Assembly: GCA_950106755.1 (NCBI GenBank)
Contig: OX467090.1
Coordinates: forward strand, 14,259,489-14,323,488
Reading direction: 5' to 3'
Length of the DNA stretch: 64,000 nucleotides
From: Climacium dendroides
Taxonomy: Eukaryota; Streptophyta; Bryopsida; Hypnales; Climaciaceae
Shown here: piece by piece, positions 49,963 through 62,483 of the stretch
Layout of the letters: every line of letters starts with the position of its first letter
How positions within the stretch are numbered: position 1 is the first letter of the stretch
Made by a program: the position numbers and the translations under genes
Notes under the pieces: generated by a model
Seen by the model: only the letters and a program-made list of their open reading frames with translations
The model's database searches: none
What the model was told of the DNA's origin: nothing

Positions 49963-50984
49963 TACATGCACTTTTCTAATGGTTTTTTTTTTACATTTCA
50001 TTTCTCTCTCATGACCTTGACACTTACTCTGTTTGTGCCCCTTCCACTTCCGCCGTTGCACTTGTTGTGTGAGCTTTCGTAAGTTGCTACATGTGCGTGT
50101 TCTTTTTTCTTATTGATTTGCTATGATTGTTGTGGTCTCAGTGGAACTTGTTGGAATTTTGAAGTGATGTATCATTTGAATGGAAACTGTGAATAAAACA
50201 ATTACAATTCGATTTTGAAATTACTAAGGATAATTGAAATTTAATGGCCTACAAAAAAAAAAAAAAATTTCAAAATTGGCAAAAATTAAAGCAAAATTAG
50301 GAGGAATATTTTGTACTTTGAAAAGTCACCCTAAAAAGCTCATAATATCGAGTAGGAGTTGATTACCTTGGGCACATGTCTGTAAGGGTGGGTTTATACT
50401 AAGCCTAGGGCTGGATGGAAGGCTAGCCGGATTTGCCTTCAATCCGGCCCAAGTTTTTCACTTTTTCCATCTAGAAAAGCCCTTGGGCTGGATTCTAAGG
50501 CCGAATTTTCAATTCATGTGCTCTTGGATTTCTCAATGCTCAATTAAAAAAATATAAAAACATGCATGCTTACCTTTCTCTTCTTTTAAAAAAAAATTAA
50601 AAACAAAGATTTTTTATTTTTTTCCTAAAATAAAAATGAAGTTTATTTATTTACTTGAAAATAAAAAAAATTAATGTTTTGATTTTTCTCTTATATAGAA
50701 TATACATTTGTAATCAATATGTTTCATGCTAAAACATAGACACTTAATTGTAGTCACTCAGATGATGAATTCCCTTTAGAATTAAAAAAATAAATGCATA
50801 AAGTAGTTTGCTTTCAAAACACCGTCCCATGCTCTAAGAGCAATCATGATGGAGAGGTACATTTTGTTTTATTAAATGTACTAGCACATTCTAGGACATA
50901 GTCACTTTTAGTGACCATTGCCTTTTAACTTAAAAATTCATAATTAATTACACAAAGATCTAAAAAACATGAAACAAATCGGGT
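49963..50984. other. AT-rich intergenic, no gene seen
   Basis: I see no recognised motif. A run of 14 A residues is at about 50250-50263. Confidence 0.5.
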
Positions 50985-51485
50985 CACCAAAAAATTACGA
51001 GGATAAAGGGCCTAACATGCATAATCCCAATCAATTTCTAGCTTTTTAAAATCTACTCTACAATTTTTTGAAATAAATCTTTAATGTGATTTTTTCTCCA
51101 AGATCTAGTGTATTTGAGGTTCATTTCCAAAAGCCCTCAACACTGTGAAAGTCAAGATTGCAATGAATACCCTTGTACAAAATCTTGAATTAAAAAATTA
51201 AAAATCAATCATTTTGAAAGTTGGATTTTTGATGCTAAAACTAGACTCATGGTTGTCATACTAGACAAGTTACTATTCATTTCTTGTCCTGTAGGACGAG
51301 TTACTATTCATCAAATGTACCTCTCAAGTACATTTGATGAATAGTAACTTGTTCTACAGGACGAAAAATGAATAGTAACTTGTCCAGTATGACAACTATG
51401 ACTAGACTTAAAAAAGATTTAAAAACATATATAAACTACTAAAAATAGCAACTTGGTTAAATTTTATTAAACTTCAAAGTATTGT
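50985..51485 (+). repeat. Interspersed repeat R3, copy interrupted by a MITE
   Basis: Matches 42830-43150 and 56210-56560 on both sides of the hAT-like MITE at 51248..51400. Confidence 0.75.
51248..51400. mobile_element. hAT-like foldback MITE, 153 bp, perfect 8-bp TSD
   Basis: The element is an almost perfect palindrome with arms of about 73 bp. The ends are CATGGTTGTCATACT and the complement CATAGTTGTCATACT. It is flanked by ACTAGACT on both sides (51240-51247 and 51401-51408), an 8-bp duplication as made by hAT transposases. The homologous repeats at 43060 and 56450 lack it, so they show the empty site. Confidence 0.92.
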
Positions 51486-51589
51486 TGACACCAAAATTTG
51501 GTGCCTTGGACATTTAGAAATTAAGAACAATTCTACCAAATAAACATGTACTAAATACCAAATAAAAATAAACATCTTATGTTGAGGTA

Positions 51590-52533
51590 CACTAGAAGAA
51601 AAAGCAGGGTTTTGCGACTGTGGTTTGCGACTGGTTTGTAGTCGTATCGGACGTTTGCGACTTGGTGATATTCTGGAGTCCGCAGTCGCAGTGGACAAGT
51701 CGCATGAGTTGCATTGCAGTCGCGAGGTTGTTTGTCATTCGATAGGCAATGGAGAACTTCGTCAATGAACTGCTGTGACGTGGTTGCTGATGTGGAAGTT
51801 ATTTCACTTTTTTATGTGCAACTGGTTTGCGATTGACATACAACTGGTGTGCAACTCGTTTGCGATTAGTGTGCAACTGGTTTGCGATTGACATACAACT
51901 GGTTTGCAACTAGTTTGCGACTTGGTTATAATTTATAGAGTTGTAGATTATAGAAATCTACAAATTGTAGAAATCTACAAAATATATAAATATTAGAATT
52001 TCACTATCAAAATTCATTACACAAGAATGCTATAACTTACCATTCTTATCTGTTCAAGCTGATGGTATTCTTGACAATCGATATGGGACAATTGAATTGA
52101 TTTTCAGTCATGTTCTAGTTGCATTGCATTTGTTCTCTAGTTGCATTTGAATCGTTTTTTAGTTGCACTGTAGTCGGGCTCTAGTTGCATTATAGTTGAT
52201 TCCTAGTTGCATTTGAGTCATTTCTAAGTTGCAATCTTCTAGTTTTTAGTTGCAGCCTGTAATCAGAGCGATTGCATTTTTCCACGGTGAACTCTACTTC
52301 ACAGATAGCTGTCCACATGGACAACTGCGATGAATACTGGATGTAGAATACCTCATGTCAGTTCTTCTGTTACAATATCGTAACCCTATTCTTCATTTTT
52401 CGACTACTTTGCGACTACAACTACATACACGTGAAATTTGGTGCAAATACAGAGGGCTACAGTCGCATCTCAGTTGTATAGGACACATAGTCGCATCTCA
52501 GTGAGTTGCAACGGACACGTTTTTCTTCTAGTG
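51590..52533. mobile_element. Non-autonomous CACTA element, 944 bp, TSD GTA
   Basis: It starts CACTAGAAGAAAAA and ends with the exact inverse, TTTTTCTTCTAGTG. The flanking triplet GTA is identical on both sides. Subterminal repeats are TTTGCGACTGG and TGCAACTGGTTTGC at left and TAGTTGCATT at right. No gene is encoded. The ends and motifs differ from the other CACTA elements here, so it is a separate family. Confidence 0.92.
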
Positions 52534-54177
52534 GTAGTTAAAAATGATTGAACCAAATAAGCTTAAAAATCTGATATTTACTTAAGAACAATTTTATAAA
52601 ACATCTTATCAAATGAACAAAATTGTATATAATATATTATTATTATAATATGTATTATACTTTTATATTTTTATATAATATATTATAAACTATATACACT
52701 TCTGTCCTAGAGCTCCCAAACTCAGTCCACTGCTCCCAATTTCAAATTGAAATATTGATAACCAATTTAGCCCCAAAAATTTAGCAATGCATATTGGTGG
52801 AAGTTTCTTGAGTTCACAATCAACAAGCAGGCATCAAAATAGAAAACAAAAGATCTTATGGTGGGGATTTGTACAATCCAACGGAAGAGCCCAATTTGGC
52901 CCCAATTTGGCCCTAGATGGGAATTTGGGCCACCAATAACCTTCTCCCGATTGCTCCTTTGGGGTCAGATGGTTTGGTACCAAAATTATGCCACTTAAGG
53001 TGACACATAGGATGAGCTATAATTCCATTCGGCCCCAAGTATAAATGCCTTGTGCCGGATTTGGAAAAATTAAGCACTTCTATTGGTTCAAACTTGGAGA
53101 GTTCCGACCGGCCTTCAATCCTAGGGGGGCACTTAGTTCTACTACAATAAACCACATGCAAACAAGTGGTTTCTAATAAACTATAATTTTAACTTCAAAT
53201 TTTGAGCATTGTTTACTAATGACTATAGGATTCTATTCCCAAAATTTCAAACTCAAGTAAAATATGGAATGATTTCTAGAAGAGGTTAAAAATGCACTAA
53301 AATGGCATGCTATTTTAACTCAAATATTTTTAGAGAACACATTTAGATGACCATTGCACCAATATTCAACTCAAAATGAGCTTTTCAATAGAGAGTTATT
53401 TTTAGAATTTTTTTTTCATTTTTTAAATAATTTTTTTAATATAATATAGGAGTGTGAAAGTTATTTTTTTAGTTCTACAATGTATCTTTTTACTTCAAAA
53501 ATTTGTAACTAATTATTATTAACAAATAAAAATATCAATAATTCAAAACATAAATTTTCAACATAGAAAAATCTATTCGTGTTTTTTAATTTAATTTAAT
53601 TTAAAATTTAAAAAATATAAGGGGGTCCAAAGTTTTGTTCGCAAGCTAACATAAAAAAAAGGAGAGCCCTCAATCCGTCCCCAAGTATAAAGCGGCCCTA
53701 AGTTAATCCCTAGACGCCCCGGCGCCCATTTTCTAGATGACGAACAGAGGAACACTTTTGTAACTTGCAAGCGACGATTGTTTTTCATCCATCGTTTTGA
53801 GAAGGTCGGTGCTAGTGTTCTTCAGTCGGATTGCCGTTGAAAGCACTTGAATCCTGTGTCCTCATTTCCTGATAAATGGAAAGGGCGACAGGTCTCAGAA
53901 ATTTCTGTGTGTCAGTGATGACAAGAACGAAGGTGCAAAATAGTGGAACGAGCATTGTTCACAACGGGCAGTGCATCAGTGTACAGCTTCATTACGTCAG
54001 GTTCTTGTAGTGAGCATTTACTATTCATGCTACGTGTCGCAAGGAATTTTTTTTGGAACAATACTAGAATTTATGCAGCTATAATGTTGAACTTCTGCTG
54101 GACGAGAGTCACAACCGCCAGTTGCTAGCAGAAAGACCTTGGGTAAGGTAACACTCATTCATGTTTGCTTATCGAAC
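52534..54177. other. Intergenic, no supported gene
   Basis: AT-rich to about 53700, including a short AT-only tract near 52630-52700. About 53720-54177 is GC-richer and could include the 3' part of the UCH-like pseudogene on the minus strand, but I see no recognisable motif. Confidence 0.4.
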
Positions 54178-54315
54178 ATGTTCGCCGTCGTCGACATGCA
54201 CCTGTGCAGCATTTGGTCCCTGTCGTTTCTCAGCTGCTGCGCGCTCCTGCTCATCTGCACACGCAACAGCACCGTCGATGAGATGAGGAATTGGCAGGGC
54301 TACTATCCTGCTTGA
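54178..54315 (+). CDS. Possible 45-residue frame with one hydrophobic helix
   Basis: The frame starts MFAVVDMHLC and has a hydrophobic segment (WSLSFLSCCALLLIC), unusual for the window in using mostly G or C at third positions. It may equally be the antisense of exon or UTR sequence of the minus-strand UCH-like pseudogene. No family is recognised. Confidence 0.2.
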   Translation: MFAVVDMHLCSIWSLSFLSCCALLLICTRNSTVDEMRNWQGYYPA

Positions 54316-54344
54316 CTACACTCCGTTACAATACATTTGTTGTA

Positions 54345-55125
54345 TGTATCATTCCGCCCATTCTTGATGACGGCCATGAGGTTGAACCTGATTAATTATC
54401 GATCTGATCACCCTTGGAGTACTTCTCAGTCCTCTCTTAAATCACAGGTTGCACCATCTGCAGACAATCCATGTTGTCTGGATCCTCACCCCCACATTCA
54501 CCCAAGCTGATGGGCCCTCCTTTAGACCGTCAAGCTCGTATGAAACCCCATCCACAGGCATTTAGCTGGTGAAGTGATAAACGTCGTCGTCTTTGTGCGA
54601 GCAAAACTGTTGTGCGCTGTGCGAATGGCAAATTGGCAAATAGTGTTGGCAACACTAATTTACTGAGATAACACTAATTGGGATTAGCAAGGTTAGTGTT
54701 AGAAGATTATTTATCCATTCTAACACTATTTTAGCTCTATAATAAATTATAATTTTTTAGGAAAGGGACAGATTTTCACGGCGGAAGGCAAAAATTACGA
54801 TTTTGCAGAGAAGGGACAAATTTTCACGACGGGAGGCTAAAATTACAGTTTTGCACGGAAGGGACAGATTTTCGCAGTGGGAGGCAAAAATTACAGTTTT
54901 GCAAGGAAGGGACAGATTTTTATGACAGCAATCAAGTGCCCCAACACTATTTATACATAAGTTGTAAAATAGTGTTGGGGATAAAAAACAGGGAACAACA
55001 CTAATTATCACCCAACACTATTTACCAATTTCAGTATAGTGTTGCTTGCTAGTCATTTCAGCTCACGTGGGAAACCAAACGTGAGTTCCTTCAAAGTCGA
55101 GAGCTCCGGTCCAACATCAATCTCA
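54345..55125 (-). pseudogene. UCH37/UCHL5-like ubiquitin C-terminal hydrolase fragment
   Basis: UCH37-type enzymes remove ubiquitin at the proteasome or in the nucleus. On the minus strand the fragment reads EIDVGPELSTLKEL and FPREL (about 55120-55060), a stop, an inserted element (54649..55044), then AIRTAHNSFAR (54630-54600), KDDDVYHF with the active-site His, VDGVSYELDGLKEG with the catalytic Asp, SLGECGG, LQMVQPVI and RFNLMAVIKN (about 54370). These occur in the order found in plant UCH37-like proteins. Frameshifts lie near 54600, 54525 and 54390, and there are at least three stops. The N-terminal half with the active-site Cys is absent: the fragment begins where duplicated block 2 starts. 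It is therefore non-functional. Confidence 0.85.
54649..55044. mobile_element. Small TIR element with 48-bp tandem repeats, TSD TTG
   Basis: The ends are GCAACACTA and TAGTGTTGC, flanked by TTG on both sides, 396 bp in all. Inside, a 48-bp unit with GAAGGGACAGATTTT repeats three and a half times (54761-54925). Several AACACTAATT or AACACTATT motifs lie near both ends. The 3-bp duplication fits CACTA or PIF/Harbinger types, but the terminus matches neither well. It sits inside the UCH-like pseudogene. Confidence 0.7.
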
Positions 55126-56019
55126 GACCTAGTTGAGGATGAATGTTTTGAGAAAAGCGCTTAATCCCTAAAGTTCCAAAGTTGCTTAGGGTTGTGTGAT
55201 TCAGGTAGGGTTGTGTGACCTCAATTTTTGATATCATTTTTTGAAAGTCCTTTTGAAGATAGAAAAATAGATTAGCTTCTTGGAAATACAATTCTTATTT
55301 CAATTGGTGACTGGTAACAAAAGATATGCCACCCAATGCTCAAAATGATATTTAATGGGCACTACAAAAAATTCATAAAATGACAAAATATTTTTCAAAA
55401 TATTCTCATAGAGAATATTTTGGTCTAGATGGAAAAATTTGATTCATTCCATGTGGATTTAAGGTCTAATTTTTAGGGTTTAGGGTCAAATAAAGTGTCT
55501 TGCTACTTGAACAATCCAAGCTTCATCTTCAAACAATAACTCATACAATTCATTTTTAAACTCAATTTTTGTAATTTTCCAAAAACAAAAGTTTTACAAG
55601 GTTTATTTTGCTTGCTAAAACAATCTCACTTTTACTAGTGATTTTCAAATCCATCTTAGAGCTATTAACAAGTTAGTTTGTTTTCTATTTCATACCTACC
55701 TCTACTTAACAATTTTTAAAGACAGATAAGAAAGTGTAGTGTTCTTTTCTTGACTTTTTTTTTCCAAACTCTCAATTCAATCCTTCAACATAAGAATTTA
55801 GAAAAATAAAACATGTAGTACAAAAATTTTAAATTAAGAAGATTCAAAGTCTTATAATCTAGTGATGCAATGTGGTAACTTCATTTCAATCACTAATATC
55901 TAGCAATATATGTGGCCAAAATTTTGAACAAATTAGTGAAAAAGATAATTTTGAGGAGTTACAATATTTTATTAAGAATTTTTAAAACTAGTCTTAACCC
56001 CTAAATGTCTAAGGCCTTC

Positions 56020-56590
56020 TTTCAACTTTTAAGAATTTGCTCTAAGTTGAACAAAAAGCCAACATTTTGATAGTTTATATCATTTTTATACTTCTAAATT
56101 GAAAGATTATAATATTTGATTACGAAGGTGTTAAAACTGAGAAAGTCATTTGAAGTCTTTCAATCCTCTTTTCACATGTCAAATCTAAAAAGTTGGTCAC
56201 CAACACAATATCAATGAGGATAAAGGGCCTAACCTCAATCAATTTATGGCTTCTCAAAATCTACTCTACAATTTTTTTAAATGAATTTCTAATGCGAATT
56301 TTTCTCCAAGATCTAGTGTGTTTGAAGCTCATTTCCAAGAACCCACAACACTATGGAAAGTCAAGATTGCAATGGACACCCTTGCACAAAATCTTGAATA
56401 GATACATAATAATTAATCATTTTCAAAATTGGATTTTTGATGCTAAAGCTAGACTTCAAAAAGAAATTTTCAAAAATATAAAATACTAAAAAGAATAACT
56501 TTGTTAGGTTTTATTTAACTTCAAAGTATAGTCAACACCAAAATTTGGTGCCTTGCACATTTAGGATTTCACCCATAAATGTTATTGCAA
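56020..56590 (+). repeat. Interspersed repeat R3, copy in block 2
   Basis: Matches 42580..43150 closely. It is the empty-site reference for the hAT-like MITE at 51248. Confidence 0.8.
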
Positions 56591-56999
56591 CTAATTTCTA
56601 ATTGATGAATGACAGAGAATCTTTATATGTAGGACAGAAGGGCAATTATTCATCCTCAAAATTTTGCATGGAAAGGGGAGGTTTTATATGGTAGCTTGAC
56701 TTCCAATGAGTGCTTTAAGATTCTCTTAACCCATAAACGCCGGGCTGATAACCGTGGAAATTAGCCCTTTTCGAACCATGTGACATCATCTAGTTTAAAA
56801 AAAAACCAAAAATTCATTGGGAGTCAAACTACTATAGAAGATTTCAACTTTCTACCCCTAATTCCGAGGATGAATAGTGGCATTTGTGTCCTACACAAGT
56901 GAATTCCTTGTCATTCATCGGACGAAGACATTCAAGGATTAAACCAACTATTCATACAATGGCAAAAGGGATGATTTCTACGGTCACAGGCCCGTCCTT

Positions 57000-58300
57000 T
57001 AAGGGTTAATATTTTCAGTTCGAGCACCTAAGCCTAACCGTCGGAAGTTGAGGGGCCTATTACCAAGTGGGCATCTCTTTCGTCTTCACTGCATTCTGAG
57101 CGATCGCAAAGGTTCAGCCGAGTTTTCATTCAAAATTTGTTTGCAATGTGGACGGGTCTGCGCGATTTTCTGGCGCCAGTTGCAGATTCCTACGCACCTG
57201 GACGAAGGAGGCTCGCAGGACCATTGATTATCCTACCGAGAGCGAGTGTGAGGTGGGGGACTGGAGTGATTGGAATGCATTTGCGCTTGAGTTTCGGTCA
57301 CATTTCTCTTTCAATTGTGGACGATAAGCTGCGTCCCAGTCGTCAGGTGTCACCAACGCCGTGTCCGCAGCAGCACAAGTAGTCTGATCCTTCTGCAACC
57401 TCCCGACCGCAAACGTAAAAGGATTATGAGGTGCGGGGCATTCCCCTATTTTGGAACGTTCACAGAGTGACGTCGCTTGCCGATTTCTTTCAGCGAGTGG
57501 CCAGCTCGCGAGTAGTGGAGTGAGTTGCGGAACGAAGCGAGCACGAGGTGCCACGTGAGGACCGAAGGTGCGCTTGCTTGCGGAATATCGTTGAGGTAGA
57601 ACCAAAAATTTGAAAGCGCGGCGATTGTTCGAAGGAGGAACTCAGTTCCAAGATAGTTGCCAGTCGGTACCAAGTCGGGTAGGACTCTGAGACTTGGAGG
57701 GATGATCTGATTGAGTTGGCGTGAGCTGGTCGGATGTTCATGGTGTTTTGTATTTTGAGCGTGGTATTGCAACTAACTGTTGGTGCTTGCAAATGAGCTT
57801 TGATTTGTTCTTCGTAGTGCGGGCGGCGCGGGCGCTGACGTTGTTGTTGACAATCTTTTCTTTTGTGAGGGTTTGCTGACTGAAATTTTCGGTGGTGGTT
57901 TTGGGAGGCCACGCTGCAGCAACTGGTGTTCATTACATCGGAGATGGCGGAAGGTGACACTCCCACCGATAGCTTTTGTCGTTGGAAAGCCTTCTCCCCT
58001 TCTGTCCAGAGCCAATATTTGAAAAAATTTGGTGACACTGGTTTTAAACCCTCCTTTTGATCCAAGGAGATCCGGTTTCCTGATGCTCGCAATCATGAGC
58101 ACCATTTGTGTCGAGCTGTTTGGCTCTGCCTATGGCAGCTGCGCGATCACGGCATGGCGTATTCCATTTCTGTTTTTCTTCCATGGCGCTACTTGTTCGT
58201 TCTCCCCTTTGGTTGAAGCTAATTTGATGAGCGCCAGATTTCGTGGACTCTTTAGAATCTTGGTAACCTGCTCCAGGTTAGGTTTTATTGCTATATACTG
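57000..58300. other. GC-richer conserved segment downstream of gene C
   Basis: Counterpart of 43380..44660, with several small insertions and deletions that change overlapping frames. No protein domain is recognised. Confidence 0.4.
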
Positions 58301-58591
58301 TACTACTGCAGTTCGGTTGGTGGAAAATCTGTTTCCAGAGAATCAGGATTTGAATTTCTGCCACGCAGTTCGCGTTCATGCTCAAGCAAATTGTCGTCTG
58401 CGGTGGTGCGAGGAGGAGTCGTTTATGGTTCTCGAAACCCTAAACCACTCCGACAACTCTGGATGGTAGAGATCGCTCTGTTTGACACGGAGGTATATGT
58501 CTGCAGCTTCGGATCAAGACTTCTTCATGAATTGATTGCCAATGTCCCAAATCGAGTTGGTAGACAGAATTAACGCACCAACACCTCTGCT

Positions 58592-58597
58592 TTTATT
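58592..58597 (-). terminator. Possible polyadenylation signal of gene C
   Basis: AATAAA on the minus strand, about 160 nt after the stop, as in gene B. Confidence 0.4.
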
Positions 58598-58754
58598 ACC
58601 AATGGAGTAGAGCCATGCTCGATACTAGATAGGTAATTTAAACTGTATGAAGACACAAGAGTGTCATATTCAAGCAGATTATTCTACATGGAAAACATGG
58701 ATGCTAACATTTAACTTCTTGCCAGCACGTTTGGTCTGCCTCCTCCGCCTTGCT

Positions 58755-61700
58755 TCATGGGAGTTTGGGCCAGAAATGTCCCTCTGACCCAATCTCACAA
58801 ATTCGAAGTGGTTTGAGCCGAGAACGGCTCAAACCACGATTCACATCGAGCACAACAACCGCAGGAGGATCAACAATCGCAGCTGCATTTGGTTGAGCAA
58901 GAGCTCCAACACGAGGAGCGACAATGAGGGCCGCATGCAGTTGCGCTGGAGCAGCAGGAGCACCATGAGTGGCAACATCCGGTGGGACAGGAGCTACACG
59001 ACGAGGGGCAACGTTGGAGGCAACAACAGCTGGAGCAGGAGGAGCAACATCTGGAGCAATGTTTGGTTCTGCAAGAACCTCATCAGGCGGAGCAACAATG
59101 AGAGCACCATTGGATTGGACAGCTTCTACACCATGAAGAACAACAATGGGTCCAACAAAAGGTTCTGCGCGACCAACGTCATTGAGGACAACAGGGGAAC
59201 CACCATTTGGTTCTGAAGATGCTTCGCCAAGAAGTGCAACAATGGAATCAACATTTGGTTCTACAATAGTTGCACCAACAGGACCAACACTTGCAGCCAC
59301 ACCTTCGAGATTCGATTGAGCAGGATCGGGCCCATAAGTGTGAGAATCCGTCTCTGTATGCACCAAGAAATGAGACAATACAATGTCTCAGAATCATGAG
59401 GCCCAAATCTCGCAATAGCAAAGGCATCCACTCAACGATGGTAACACACAATTGAAGCTCAAATTTCAACAATATCGTCAAGAGGGTGTCAGCACATATC
59501 AATTTCAAAGAAGCTTCAGAGCACCATGTTCACCTTGAAGAGGCTGAATGAGCCCCTTTTTCGAATAAGACGACGGTCCTAAAGCGATGATGCCCTTCAC
59601 AGTAGTTGATGGGAAAATGCCAGGTCCACCTGTCCAAACATTCTGATTCTATCATACTGATCCAGTTGTTTTCAGATGTGTTTTCAGGCCAGGGTTGGAA
59701 ACCATAAGAAGAAAGAATATATTGTGATATCAGAGTATACCTCGGAAGGATCCAAGGATCCAGCTTGTTGAAGCCTGCTTTTTGGGTTCAATGTTGTCAT
59801 GCCCACACTTGGAGTCCTGTGGTGAAGCTTGTTTACCCTGAATGACGTACAGGTTCAGCTTTTTACACGATGAGTCATGGCATCCAGACAAGATCTAATA
59901 GCAACCTGGTATTTAAAATCATACGATGATTACCAATGTTTGATAATTGTTACTCAGATGGGGATCCCCTAGCAACTGAGTAAATCAAAGCAGAGTTTCA
60001 GCAAGGTGACTGGAGAGAAGAACTGAAGCTTGATGAGTGCAAATACCTTTGAAAGGGTGAGGTCTTGTGCAACATTTAGAGTGGACAGTGTCTTGGGATT
60101 TTGATTTTTCTCTGGATCGGGCAGTGATTCTAGAGCAGTGGTCGTTTTGTTTTCTGGGATTCAAAACATGATGATGAATCCAAAAGTGTTGCGTATGATT
60201 CAATGACGGCACAAGAATATCTGGGCTATTTTACTTTGCAAACCACAACCCTGGTTATACTGACCCCGCGACTGAAGAATAATCCGATCGAAAGCACAGT
60301 ACCACCTCAAGTGAATTTGACGGACGGCCATGATTGACAGTCATTGAGTTCTAAGTACTTAATCGCACAGAGATTAACCCAGTAAGGACGGACCCATGAC
60401 CGCTGATTTCAAGCCTCATTCCGCATCACCCAATTTGCTAACATTTTGCAACTAAATATGAATGAAAAATTTTACATTCATTTTTAAGCTGAAATTACAT
60501 GTCAGCTGCTTTACTTTACAAATTTTTTAGATTTTTTTTTATGAAAAACTGATTATTTTGAGAATTTTTGAAGAAAAAGTGAAGAAAAATCACCACAAAT
60601 AGAAAATTATTTCAAAAAATAAAAAAAATTCACCATGTGTGTATACTACAGTAACAAACATTATGGTATAAACTCAATTTCCATGTCATTCTCTAATTAA
60701 AATTTAATTGACATTTGAAAATACATCCAAAGTTCAAATTGCAATAAAATATTTAATATTAGGATTTTTTTCAAAATTCAAATTGGAGTAAAAACTAGAG
60801 AAGATGAACTTCATTTTGTTAGTTTGGCTCAAACTCAAAAAATATCATTTTTGTGGAGAAATTCCAGATTTAGAGCAAGGAGCAACAACTTCCCAAAATG
60901 CACTAAACTGGTATATTTTGTGATCCGTTTTTTCTACTAACTTCTCATTTAGATAAAGACAAACATTGACAAGACTAAAAACTCAATTGGATAATCTTCA
61001 TAACCCGCCTTGAAGGGTCAATAATTAAAAAATGGATGAAAAAATGCTTCTAATATCTGTACACACCATTCTGTAGTCATCCAAACGCCACAAAATGGCG
61101 CTGGCAGCGTTATTGGATTAAAGGCAACCGAGCTAAAACTAACGGTGAAATGTGAAATTGGCATTTGAATGCAATTTAAAAAAGTCATCCAAGGTCAAAG
61201 TTGGAAAGATAGACTTTCCAAATTTGTGTCCTAATTTTCATGTCTAGTTGTTTAACATTGGACATTGAGCATCTATCTATTGTCAAAATTTACAGATACA
61301 CCTCTTTGGATACACTTACTATTCTATCATCCTATCTTTGTTGACAAGAATCTCCATTAATTTGTGTTTCTATGGTAAGAAATGAGATAGGATAGTCTAG
61401 GTTCTATTTGAAGATGCGTCAACAAAATAAATTGGAGATTTAATATTCATGATTTAAAAGTATTCATTTGTATCCTCATAAATGGAAGTCCTACTACTTC
61501 AAGCATGAACAATTGATAACAATTTACACTATCCATCCATAAAATACATATTTTGATGTATTTGAATCTTCTAATAATTAATGATGACAAGACAAGTGTT
61601 AGATACAATATAAGGATAACATACATCTAATCCCCATGAAACATATCCATGTAATACTTAAAAACCGTTGGAAGTTGCAAGAATGGGTTTCCTACTTCAT

Positions 61701-62483
61701 CAAAAGAATATTAGAGAATACACTTCATTACAAGACAAAATTCAAAGACCTTCATTCTACATTCCACAATACTCAAAGTTTGTAGTATATGACAATTCCA
61801 TAAAGAAGGCAACACATAGTTACTCGTAGAGTTTTAAAAATTGTGAGAAGAAGTTGGAACAAATACCAATTACAACAAGCAAATTCAAAAAGAACCTATA
61901 AAACTCTACTCAAGGAGTCACAATATTGTTTGATAGAATCAAGGAACATATAGCACACAAAATTAAGATATAATTAGCCCAAAGTTGTATGAAGTTTGAA
62001 ACTGCTTTAGACTTCACCAAGGCAAGATATAGACCTACAAACTCCAAGAATCATGAGATCAAAATCTTGTAATCAATGACATTTGATGAAGCCAAAACAC
62101 AGGCTCGTAATGTCCAATTTTTAACAATATCAACAAAGAGAGAGAATCAAGCACTACCACATCCTAAGGATAGCTAATTCACCTTGAGTGGCCTTGCCAA
62201 GGCTCTTCGTCCCAGTGTGCTCCTCTCTTCCATGTCCATCTGTCACGTGATTTTATGTACGGAATCAAAATACTAACAATCAACATCTTTATCAAACAAT
62301 AAACTATGGAAGACAGCATGACAAAACCTTAGAACTTCATAATAAGACTCACGACAAGAAATTGAAGCATGGCGAAACTACGAGCAGAGAGCTGTTTCTC
62401 AAGGACAGTGCTAACGTGTAAGAAACGCCATTTGATTTCTAGTTTAGAGAAATCTCACCGCTGGTGCCGTTTCCACTGGCCAT
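58755..62483 (-). CDS. 16-residue-repeat protein, full copy C
   Basis: Exons are 62483..62459, 62239..62183 and 59353..58755, again 25, 57 and 599 nt, giving 226 residues. Compared with copy B I count about 11 amino-acid differences, nine of them in the first half of exon 3 (for example Val to Gly and Gln to Glu within the repeats). The last 90 or so residues are identical. There are no frameshifts or stops. The repeat structure (EPNVDSIVALLGEASS and following units) is the same. Intron 2 is about 2.8 kb because of the extra segment at 60345-61308. A TATA box lies about 1.16 kb upstream. Function is unknown; the protein could be disordered or a repeat scaffold. Confidence 0.6.
60345..61308. 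other. Extra segment in block 2, absent from block 1
   Basis: About 960 bp of AT-rich sequence lies in intron 2 of gene C with no counterpart in gene B. The flanks do not show a clear target duplication or terminal repeats, so it may be an insertion here or a deletion in block 1. The right edge (CTTACTATTCTATCATCC, 61312) is shared with copy A at 34675, which favours loss from block 1 for that part. Confidence 0.5.
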
